A stretch of DNA of 7,315 nucleotides. Origin: Candidatus Portnoybacteria bacterium CG_4_10_14_0_2_um_filter_44_20. Lineage in GTDB: Bacteria > Patescibacteriota > Minisyncoccia > Portnoybacterales > GCA-002795985. Location of the stretch: the NCBI GenBank assembly GCA_002792395.1, contig PFOG01000041.1, positions 1-7,315 on the forward strand, read 5' to 3'. Below the pieces are notes generated by a model. That model made no database searches, was not told the origin of the DNA, and worked only from the letters and a program-made list of their open reading frames with translations. The translations under genes were made by a program, and so were the position numbers. Of the stretch, positions 1-5,089 are shown one piece after another (position 1 is the stretch's first letter; every line of letters starts with the position of its first letter).

Positions 1-304
1 TGGTTACACGTAACCCCGATGTTTCCATTGGGCGTGGACTATATCATCGCCATATGGTTCGACTACGCCCGTCCTGAACGAAGTTGAGGGGCTCACCACT
101 TAGGCGCTTCGGTATCTAGTCTCTACGGGGCCCTTCGAGTTCGCTCGGGGCAAGCCCCAAACAAAGAAAAAGGTTCCCACGGTATTACCTCTCGATAAAA
201 TCGAAGGGGTTTCACCGTTATCCCGAAATTATTCATTTCAATGTTTCCATTGGAAGCTGCGTTTATATTCACAGCCAACTGCTCTACCACTGAGCTACGC
301 CGGA
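1..304 (-). tRNA. tRNA-Asn(GUU), split by a group I intron; 3' part beyond window edge
   Basis: Read on the minus strand, 304-271 is the 5' half of a tRNA: acceptor strand TCCGGCG, TA, D-stem GCTC, a D-loop with GG, GAGC, A, anticodon stem GTTGG, then CTGT (positions 32-35). The gene is then broken by an intron (7-270) and resumes at 6-1 with TAACCA, which supplies U36, A37, A38 and the first CCA of the stem strand that pairs with GTTGG. Joined, the anticodon is GUU (Asn), and the 5' half agrees with bacterial tRNA-Asn as I know it. The rest of the anticodon arm, the T arm and the acceptor 3' strand lie left of the window, so they are not verified. The gene starts 12 nt after the stop codon of the GIY-YIG nuclease gene and has no clear promoter of its own, so read-through transcription is likely. 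Confidence 0.88.
7..270 (-). ncRNA. Group I self-splicing intron in tRNA-Asn, between anticodon positions 35 and 36
   Basis: The 264-nt intron shows the hallmark parts in order on the minus strand. P1: exon GGCTGT pairs with internal guide GCAGCT, giving a U-G wobble exactly at the 5' splice site. P2: CAATG-GAAA-CATTG hairpin with a GNRA loop. The P3/P4 strand TTTCGGGATAACGGT pairs CGGG with CCCG of the R element and ACGGT with ACCGT of the Q element; P5 is the CCTTCGAT/ATCGAGAGG arm. P6 holds a GGGGCTTGCCCC hairpin. The R element CCGTAGAGACTA (5' strand of P7 at 117-123) matches the S element GATATAGTCC (36-45). P9 is a second GAAA-capped hairpin. The last intron base is G (position 7), the expected omega-G. 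There is no ORF inside. The subgroup, perhaps IC, is a guess. Function: excises itself by two transesterifications to give mature tRNA. Confidence 0.9.
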
Positions 305-318
305 ATGTATTTTGTTTT
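294..318 (-). repeat. 25-bp direct repeat, copy next to the real tRNA
   Basis: This matches 654-678 in the same orientation with 2 mismatches in 25, at an offset of exactly 360 bp. It contains the first 11 bases of the tRNA (TCCGGCGTAGC on the minus strand) plus 14 bases of A/T-rich 5' flank. The two copies bracket the GIY-YIG gene and its hairpins. Confidence 0.8.
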
Positions 319-580
319 AAATTTTCATTTTAATACAACCGTCCTTAATTATTTTTTCCAGATAGTCTCTTCTTTTTAGCTTCTTTAATCTTTTTTCGAC
401 TTTTCGCGCTTCATTTAACGTTGGATATTCTTGTCTAAAAATTAAACTTACAGATCCAAGCCTTTTTGTCGAGGGAGTATGTCCTCCTTGATGATGTCTA
501 ACCCTATTATTAATGTCGGTCGTACTACCAACATAATATTTATTACTTTTTTTACTAAAGAGTATATATACCCAAGGCAT
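317..580 (-). CDS. Small stand-alone GIY-YIG endonuclease (YhbQ/UPF0213-like)
   Basis: This 87-residue protein is a bare GIY-YIG nuclease domain, near the usual length for the YhbQ/UPF0213 family. Visible motifs are the VYI strand (4-6), YYVG (15-18, the YIG half), the conserved Arg in NNRVRHH (R26) with H29/H30, and the acidic helix NEARKVEKRLKK, where E62 is the likely metal-binding glutamate. The family cuts DNA with one divalent metal ion; the substrate of this member is unknown. ATG at 580 is the only reasonable start because the domain begins at once; no Shine-Dalgarno site is seen. It ends with TAA 12 nt before the intron-bearing tRNA-Asn and sits within a unit bounded by 25-bp direct repeats. 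Because the intron carries no homing nuclease, action in trans on the tRNA locus is possible, but that is inference. A housekeeping or orphan nuclease is the alternative. Confidence 0.85.
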   Translation of the reverse strand: MPWVYILFSKKSNKYYVGSTTDINNRVRHHQGGHTPSTKRLGSVSLIFRQEYPTLNEARKVEKRLKKLKRRDYLEKIIKDGCIKMKI

Positions 581-602
581 GAATAATCTATATTTTAACT
601 GA

Positions 603-654
603 GTTCCGACGCTCCGACTACGTCGGAGGTCGGAACCCCGACCTCGCGTCGGGG
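603..654. repeat. Two back-to-back GC-rich stem-loops upstream of the nuclease gene
   Basis: First stem-loop: GTTCCGAC and CTCCGAC (603-618) pair with GTCGGAG and GTCGGAAC (622-636) around a 3-base loop, with a single bulged G. Second: CCCCGAC (636-642) pairs with GTCGGGG (648-654) around CTCGC. The second ends on the first base of the direct repeat copy at 654. This could be a mobile palindromic repeat, an RNA hairpin in the leader of the nuclease mRNA, or part of the cassette end. There is no U-tract on either strand, so a rho-independent terminator is unlikely. Confidence 0.75.
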
Positions 655-678
655 CTACGCCGGAATATATTTTATTTT
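654..678 (-). repeat. 25-bp direct repeat, outer copy, with 11-nt stub of tRNA-Asn
   Basis: Matches 294-318 with 2 mismatches. On the minus strand it reads A/T-rich flank followed by TCCGGCGTAGC, the exact first 11 bases of the real tRNA, after which the sequence switches abruptly into the CCCCGAC stem-loop. It marks the outer border of the cassette holding the nuclease gene. Confidence 0.8.
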
Positions 679-684
679 TTAAAA

Positions 685-712
685 AACTGCTCTATCGCTA
701 AGTTGCGCCGGA
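685..712 (-). pseudogene. Decayed 5' half of tRNA-Asn
   Basis: The 28 bases align without gaps to the first 28 bases of the real tRNA-Asn (277-304) with 5 differences, all transitions. The acceptor strand TCCGGCG and the GAGCAGTT end are intact, but U8 has become C, the D-stem is weakened (ACTT against GAGC) and conserved G19 has become A. The similarity stops at anticodon-stem position 28, where a T-run and A-run begin. There is no matching 3' half, so it cannot give a tRNA. It is best read as a displaced relic of the original tRNA 5' end. Confidence 0.75.
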
Positions 713-731
713 ACTTACAAGAACTTTTATA

Positions 732-759
732 ATCTTAACAAAATCAAAAAAATTAGCAA
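732..759 (-). promoter_or_regulatory. Possible sigma-70 promoter upstream of the tRNA relic
   Basis: Minus strand TTGCTA (754-759, 4 of 6 to consensus), a 16-bp spacer and TAAGAT (732-737, 4 of 6) lie in A/T-rich DNA. A start near 725 would be about 13 nt before the tRNA relic at 712, a fitting distance for a tRNA promoter. If real, it would now drive the relic, the nuclease gene and the intron-bearing tRNA as one transcript. A/T-rich DNA often gives such matches by chance. Confidence 0.3.
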
Positions 760-786
760 GTTAATAAAATTATTACCGTTATTAGC

Positions 787-843
787 GCAGAAATTAAATA
801 TTTCTGGAAACGCATAAAAAACACTGCAATATTTAATTTCTGC
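787..843. repeat. Perfect 16-bp inverted repeat at the rpoD stop codon
   Basis: GCAGAAATTAAATATT (787-802) is exactly complementary to 828-843, with a 25-base loop. The right arm overlaps the last base of the rpoD TAG stop by one base. In the rpoD mRNA it would form a long A/U-rich 3' hairpin. No U-tract follows on the minus strand, so it is not a textbook terminator; mRNA 3'-end protection or a repeat element are options. Confidence 0.7.
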
Positions 844-2129
844 TAGTATCCGCGTAATTTCGGCAGAAAACGATGTTTGCGAATTTTCTCTAAAGCCTTA
901 GCCTCGATCTGGCGAATTCTTTCTCTGGTCACTCCAAATTCTTTACCCACTTCTTCTAGGGTGTGGGTTACGCCATTATCTAAGCCAAATCTCATCCTCA
1001 AAATTTTCTGCTCGCGCGGAGAAAGTTCGGCCAAAATATCCTTAAGCTGATCCTGCAAAAGCTTAAGGGCAGCCACCTGCGATGGCAAAACCGTTTTTTC
1101 ATCCTCGATAAATTCTCCCAAAGTGCTGTCTTCATCGTCTTCGCCAACCGGCGCTTCCAACGAAACCGTTCCTTGAGATATCTTAGTGATCTGGCGAATC
1201 CTATCAACATCAACGCCCATTTCCGCCGCAATCTCTTCTGGCAGGGGCTCTCGGCCCAGATCCTGCAACAGCCTTCTTTTAACCTGCGTATACTTTGAAA
1301 TCGTTTCCACCATATGAACAGGAATCCTGATAGTGCGCGCCTGATCGGCTAACGCGCGCGTAATCGCCTGCCTTATCCACCAAGTGGCATAAGTAGAAAA
1401 CTTATAACCCCGCTTATAGTCGAATTTCTCAACCGCCTTAAACAGCCCTAGATTTCCTTCCTGAATTAGATCTAAAAGAGTAAGGTTGGGACTGCGCCCG
1501 ACATATTTTTTGGCAATGGAAACAACCAGCCTCAAGTTGGCGCTGGTGAGTTTTTCTCTCGCTGCCTGATCGCCATTTTCAATTCGCTTGGCTAAATCAA
1601 CCTCTTCAACGGACTTTAAAAGAGGAACTTTGCCGATTTCTTTCAAATACATCTGGACTGAATCCAAGTTAACCTGATCTAGGCCTGCCGCGAAATTCTT
1701 GGCATCAATTTTCTCAGCCTTTTTATTTTCAAGCACCGGCTCTTCAATCAGCTCTCTGGTTTCCACCACCTCAATGTTGGCATCATCCAACTGATTATAA
1801 AGACTTTCGAGCTCCTCGATATTCTTCTCGATTTGCGGAACAAAATACAAAATCTCGCCTTCGGTCACAAAACCACGTTCCCGGCCTCTTTTAATCAACT
1901 CCCGAACGGTTTCTAATGAAATAATGCTTCTTTTTTCCGGCGCCTTCGCGGCTTTTTTACCCGACAAGGCTATCTTTTTGCGCGCCTCGGAAACTCGTTT
2001 TTTAACCATTTTGCTCTTTTTGGCTAATACTACTTGCTTCTTGCCAGTCTTTGCCGTCATCTTCTTTTTCTGCGCTAAAACTGACTTTTTAGGCTTAGAG
2101 GCTGGTTTCTTTTTGGTTTGTTTGTTCAT
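843..2129 (-). CDS. rpoD: RNA polymerase housekeeping sigma factor RpoD (sigma-70)
   Basis: The 428-residue protein directs RNA polymerase core to promoters. Domains in order: a Lys/Ala/Ser-rich tail of about 65 residues; region 1.1 (about 69-125); region 1.2 (about 153-185, with [12 protein letters not shown]); region 2 (about 190-268), including [33 protein letters not shown] and the -10-recognition/melting helix [17 protein letters not shown]; region 3 (about 270-345); region 4 (about 355-420) with the -35-binding helix-turn-helix [36 protein letters not shown], slightly longer than the usual form here, is a version I associate with CPR bacteria. All core motifs are intact, so it should be functional. 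It lies 60 nt after dnaG in the conserved dnaG-rpoD order and is probably cotranscribed. The ATG at 2129 has only A/T-rich sequence upstream and no clear Shine-Dalgarno site. It stops with TAG inside an inverted repeat. Confidence 0.97.
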   Translation of the reverse strand: MNKQTKKKPASKPKKSVLAQKKKMTAKTGKKQVVLAKKSKMVKKRVSEARKKIALSGKKAAKAPEKRSIISLETVRELIKRGRERGFVTEGEILYFVPQIEKNIEELESLYNQLDDANIEVVETRELIEEPVLENKKAEKIDAKNFAAGLDQVNLDSVQMYLKEIGKVPLLKSVEEVDLAKRIENGDQAAREKLTSANLRLVVSIAKKYVGRSPNLTLLDLIQEGNLGLFKAVEKFDYKRGYKFSTYATWWIRQAITRALADQARTIRIPVHMVETISKYTQVKRRLLQDLGREPLPEEIAAEMGVDVDRIRQITKISQGTVSLEAPVGEDDEDSTLGEFIEDEKTVLPSQVAALKLLQDQLKDILAELSPREQKILRMRFGLDNGVTHTLEEVGKEFGVTRERIRQIEAKALEKIRKHRFLPKLRGY

Positions 2130-2189
2130 TTATTTATTTTTATTGCTTCGCTTCTTAGATGTGCCGGATATAAATATAAACTATTATTC

Positions 2190-4148
2190 TTAAAGTTCTC
2201 CGGCTAAACCTGTAAACACTTTTAACAACTCATTAAACCGTTCCTTGTCTTTGGTATTTTCCAATTCCCGAATCTCATATTGAAGCCGGATCATTTCCTG
2301 TTTAACATTTTCTCTCTTTAATTCTTTCAAACACTTATCAAAGCATCCTTCCAGCGCGGCGTTATCTATCTCTCTGAACTCTAATTGAAATAATATCGGA
2401 TTTAAAAAAGATGACAAGTTCGGCAGTAAGCTAGCCTGGTATTCCTTAAGATTAAAAATGGTCCCCCCCCCTCCCGAATTTAAATACTTTCTTAAGCCCT
2501 TAAATATTTCGAGCAACCGCTTATCGGTTAAAATTTCCTCGATCTTGACGATATCAAGATGGTCCACCACTCGTCCAACGTCTTCCGCGCTTTCTAAAAG
2601 ATAACAAAGAAGACCCACAAGCTCCTCTTCTAAAACTACACGCCGGGTTTTCGGACTCTTCTTGCCAGATTGAACGAGTTGACCCGAATGCGAAACTGCT
2701 TTATTGCCGTCCGCCTTCTGCATGGCCTCAATCAATAATTTTTCCTGAACACGCAATTGTCTGGCCAACTTCTGGATCCAGTCCGCGCGCTCAACCAAAT
2801 CGGGGATCCACTTTAAAAGAGGTAAAATTATTTTAGCAATTTTTTTCTTGCCCACTGGTTCTTTACAATCGTTTTGAGAAAACGCATTGGTAAAATAGAA
2901 CTCAATAATGCCTTGCGCCTCTTCGATTGCTTTAAGCCAACTTACCGGATTCTCTTTGATAATATCCGCTGGATCTTTTTTCTCTTTTCCACTCGTTGCG
3001 GACCCGCCTGCAACGCTAGGCCAGTCCGCATGACTCGCGTCAGCGTGTGTAGCATTGCGGGCAGGCTGGATAATTTTGATATTAAAACCGTGGCTAATCG
3101 CCAAATCAATACCGCGCTTCGTGGCCGTATCGCCAGCAATATCCATGTCAAAGGCTAAAATTAAATTCTCCGTATACCGCTTGATGATCTTTAGCTGTTC
3201 TTCGGTTAGGGCGGTGCCGGATGACGCAACCGTATTTTTAATACCGGCCTGATGCGACATCATAACGTCTGTATATCCCTCAACGATAATACAAAAATCT
3301 TTAGCGCGGATTTCTATTTTGGCCTTATCCAAACCATATAGCATCCGACTCTTGTCATAAATCGGCGTTTGAGGACTATTTATATACTTAGCTTGGCCCG
3401 CTGAAGCCTTGGCGGAGGCGCCCCCCCCACTCAAGCCGCCAGGCCTGCCCGCATCGCTACGCGAAGCGTTGCTGGCGGGCAAAACCCTCCCGGCAAAACC
3501 AACCACCTGACCATTCAAATCGCTCAAGGGAAAGATGATTCTGTTGCGAAATCTGTCATAATATTTGGCAATTTGAGCGCTACCCTTCCGTTCATTTTCG
3601 ACAACCAATCCGGAACTTACGATTTCTGCGTCAGTATATCCTCTCTTTTTCAGAAATTCCGACAAAACATACCAATCGTCCGGCGCATAACCAAGCCGCC
3701 ACGAAGCGATTGTTTCCGGGACGAAACCACGTTCGGCAAGATATTCTTTTATTTTTTTTCCGCCCGTACTCGCTTCCAATTGCTTTTCAAAGAATTTAAG
3801 CGCTAGTTCGCAGACTCCACAAAGCCTTTGCCTTTCAGTCCGCCAACTATCGGACTCCTGATCCGGCCTCTTTAAAACGACGCCCGCTCGTTGAGCCAGC
3901 ATTCTGAGGGCATCAATAAATTCCACCCCCTCAATCTCTTTAATAAAGGCGAAAATATCGCCGCCCTTGCCGCAACCAAAACAATGCCAAATTTGCCTTT
4001 CGGGCGAAACAAAAAAAGACGGAGTTTTTTCATTGTGGAACGGGCAATTGGCTCTAAAATTCCTTCCCGTCTTCTGCAATTTAATATAACCAGAGATTAC
4101 TTCGACAATATCAAGCTTATTTTTTATCTCGTCAACTGGAGAGTGCAT
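2190..4148 (-). CDS. dnaG: DNA primase DnaG, with two extra peptides in the catalytic core
   Basis: The 652-residue primase makes RNA primers at the replication fork. The N-terminal zinc-binding domain has C35, H38, C56 and C59 in the CPFH...CFGC pattern. The RNA polymerase core follows (about 110-410), with a Toprim centre: E290 in IIVEGYTD, and D334 and D336 in FDMDIAGD (usually FDGDxAG, so Met replaces Gly). The C-terminal part (about 500-650) looks like a helicase-binding domain. Two stretches have no counterpart in normal primases: about 224-252 between GFAGRVL and KYINSPQTP, and about 363-391 between IIQP and DPADIIKENP. Both are small-residue-rich and encoded by GC-rich palindromes. 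The frame stays open, so the protein is probably functional. ATG at 4148 sits directly before the zinc domain; GGGGGA about 15 nt upstream is a weak ribosome site. rpoD follows after 60 nt. Confidence 0.97.
   Translation of the reverse strand: MHSPVDEIKNKLDIVEVISGYIKLQKTGRNFRANCPFHNEKTPSFFVSPERQIWHCFGCGKGGDIFAFIKEIEGVEFIDALRMLAQRAGVVLKRPDQESDSWRTERQRLCGVCELALKFFEKQLEASTGGKKIKEYLAERGFVPETIASWRLGYAPDDWYVLSEFLKKRGYTDAEIVSSGLVVENERKGSAQIAKYYDRFRNRIIFPLSDLNGQVVGFAGRVLPASNASRSDAGRPGGLSGGGASAKASAGQAKYINSPQTPIYDKSRMLYGLDKAKIEIRAKDFCIIVEGYTDVMMSHQAGIKNTVASSGTALTEEQLKIIKRYTENLILAFDMDIAGDTATKRGIDLAISHGFNIKIIQPARNATHADASHADWPSVAGGSATSGKEKKDPADIIKENPVSWLKAIEEAQGIIEFYFTNAFSQNDCKEPVGKKKIAKIILPLLKWIPDLVERADWIQKLARQLRVQEKLLIEAMQKADGNKAVSHSGQLVQSGKKSPKTRRVVLEEELVGLLCYLLESAEDVGRVVDHLDIVKIEEILTDKRLLEIFKGLRKYLNSGGGGTIFNLKEYQASLLPNLSSFLNPILFQLEFREIDNAALEGCFDKCLKELKRENVKQEMIRLQYEIRELENTKDKERFNELLKVFTGLAGEL
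2976..3066. repeat. Palindromic repeat inserted in frame in dnaG (Toprim insert)
   Basis: Encodes about residues 362-391 of DnaG, where other primases run from the LP-like end of a strand almost straight to the DP motif. It is GC-rich in A/T-richer surroundings and has internal inverted repeats around GCATGACTCGCGTCAGCG. Minus-strand GCCTGCCCGCAATGCTAC (3049-3066) matches plus-strand 3443-3460 in the other dnaG insert at 16 of 18 bases, in the opposite orientation. The length is close to a multiple of three and there is no stop in the used frame. Confidence 0.65.
3393..3479. repeat. Palindromic repeat inserted in frame in dnaG (core insert)
   Basis: Encodes about residues 224-252 of DnaG (29 residues), where E. 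coli DnaG has about 5 between GGRVL and KYLNSPET. The DNA holds GCCCGC...GCGGGC inverted repeats with an inner CGCT-ACGCGA-AGCG hairpin, a run of eight C (3421-3428) and a second GCCCGC/GGCGGA arm. It shares an 18-base segment with the other dnaG insert. Confidence 0.7.
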
Positions 4149-4164
4149 GCGATAAATGAATTTC

Positions 4165-4269
4165 CCCCGAGCTCACGCTCGGGGTATCTTCTTGTTTCGC
4201 CCCACAATGATGCTGCGAGGGAACAAGCTTCATCCTCCCCCGCATTGCTGCGGGGGGGGTATTAAGCTT
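4165..4269. repeat. Two GC-rich stem-loops in the dnaG leader
   Basis: Stem-loop one: CCCCGAG (4165-4171) with CTCGGGG (4178-4184), ending about 16 nt before the dnaG ATG. Stem-loop two: CCCCCGCA (4237-4244) with TGCGGGGG (4249-4256) around a TTGC loop, inside a pair of AAGCTT sites (4225-4230, 4264-4269). The stretch between the upstream terminator and dnaG has no convincing gene. The hairpins may be palindromic repeats or may affect dnaG translation, since the first lies over the likely ribosome-loading zone. Confidence 0.6.
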
Positions 4270-4333
4270 GGAAACAATAAAAGATTAGAACAAATTATCT
4301 AGTTGAATCGTAGCACGAAACTCCGAAAATTCC

Positions 4334-4361
4334 AATAAAACGCCGCCCTTCGAAAGGCGGC
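4334..4361 (-). terminator. Rho-independent terminator of the small membrane-protein gene
   Basis: On the minus strand GCCGCC pairs with GGCGGC around TTTCGAAG (4342-4361), followed by GTTTTATT. It lies 14 nt after the gene's TAA stop and separates it from dnaG. Confidence 0.85.
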
Positions 4362-4375
4362 ACAGAAACACGTTT

Positions 4376-4903
4376 TTATCTTTTAAAAAAGTTTTTGATT
4401 TTTTTAGGCAGACCAACGATAAGCGCCAAAAGCTTTTTAGCGCCAAACAAGATTTCCTTGGCGAACAGCATAATGAACCCCAAAAGGATCAGGAAACCGC
4501 CATATCGGACTTGCGACGCGATGTCTGCCGAACCGAACAGGCAGCGAATCTCATTCAGCACCCATTCAACGATGGTCCAGGAAAGAAAAAGTCCGGCACA
4601 GATATAATCTTTGAGATTGTCATGGTTAATGCCAGAAGGCACAACTCCCGTAAAAACCAAAATGTTAATGGCGACGACGAAGAATGCAACCGCGCCGAGA
4701 AAAATCCAAACGTATTTGTTTACGAAACGGACGATTTGCCGCCGTTCAAGCCAAATATCTATCTTGGAGTCGCCGGCCGTAGCTACGGGGCCCCAAAAAT
4801 CGCGCCAAAACCTCCAAATTCGCGCCCCAACTATCGTCAGAGGCTTAAAATAAAGCTTGGCGTCCTTGGCAAGTATGCCGGCCAATTTCGTCAAAAATTT
4901 CAT
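4376..4903 (-). CDS. Small membrane protein of unknown function
   Basis: I do not recognise this 175-residue protein. It starts with a basic amphipathic stretch (KFLTKLAGILAKDAKLYF), then an aromatic segment (RIWRFWRDFWGP), and has three likely membrane helices at about 66-88, 102-118 and 134-150, a further hydrophobic/amphipathic stretch at about 152-166 and a very basic tail (KKIKNFFKR). No catalytic motif is visible. The start is set by AAGGAG placed 6 nt before ATG at 4903; a TTG five codons upstream overlaps that site and is unlikely. The gene is its own transcription unit: perfect consensus promoter, about 45-nt leader, strong ribosome site and terminator, suggesting high, constitutive expression. 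It could be a structural or channel-like membrane protein, but the sequence does not show which. Confidence 0.85.
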   Translation of the reverse strand: MKFLTKLAGILAKDAKLYFKPLTIVGARIWRFWRDFWGPVATAGDSKIDIWLERRQIVRFVNKYVWIFLGAVAFFVVAINILVFTGVVPSGINHDNLKDYICAGLFLSWTIVEWVLNEIRCLFGSADIASQVRYGGFLILLGFIMLFAKEILFGAKKLLALIVGLPKKIKNFFKR

Positions 4904-4909
4904 AGCGCT

Positions 4910-4915
4910 CTCCTT
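4910..4915 (-). promoter_or_regulatory. Shine-Dalgarno site AAGGAG
   Basis: AAGGAG with a 6-nt spacer to ATG 4903. It is the only textbook ribosome-binding site in the window and fixes the start of the small membrane protein. Confidence 0.85.
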
Positions 4916-4952
4916 CAATTATCAATGGGCTGTTTTGTATCGCGATGCCCAC

Positions 4953-4981
4953 ATTATAAATCATTTATTTAATCATGTCAA
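4953..4981 (-). promoter_or_regulatory. Perfect consensus sigma-70 promoter
   Basis: Minus strand TTGACA (4976-4981), exactly 17 bp, TATAAT (4953-4958). All 12 consensus bases match at optimal spacing. The expected start is near 4946, giving a leader of about 43 nt before ATG 4903. It lies just after the terminator of the DUF4349 gene, so it starts a new transcription unit. Confidence 0.9.
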
Positions 4982-5014
4982 CATAGCATCGTGGCGGTGA
5001 TAATAAAAATTAAC

Positions 5015-5053
5015 AAAACACTGATCTAAAATACTAGTTTAAATCAGTGTTTT
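5015..5053. terminator. Stem-loop terminator after the DUF4349 gene (symmetric)
   Basis: AAAACACTGAT (5015-5025) pairs perfectly with ATCAGTGTTTT (5043-5053), with a 17-base loop. The stem's own A and T tracts give a U-run on either strand, so it can work both ways. It sits 37 nt after the DUF4349 gene stop and just before the next gene's promoter. Confidence 0.8.
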
Positions 5054-5089
5054 TAGTTTCGAGTTATCGTTGCCTTGAGCTCTTGTTGC

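Noticed and set aside
600..660. CRISPR-like or terminator reading of the paired hairpins
   Set aside because: There are only two unlike stem-loops, no regular spacers and no U-tract.
998..1231. Frames overlapping rpoD, dnaG, the DUF4349 gene and the 6138-6782 gene on either strand
   Set aside because: They are shadows of well-supported genes and show no recognisable domain.
4145..4240. Short minus-strand frame in the dnaG leader overlapping the dnaG start
   Set aside because: It is mostly translated hairpin DNA; the ribosome-like GGAGG is directly against the ATG, and nothing suggests a real leader peptide.
4262..4333. Promoter for dnaG
   Set aside because: Only weak partial matches (for example TTCAAC with no good -10 at the right spacing) were found, so no site is called although one is expected here.
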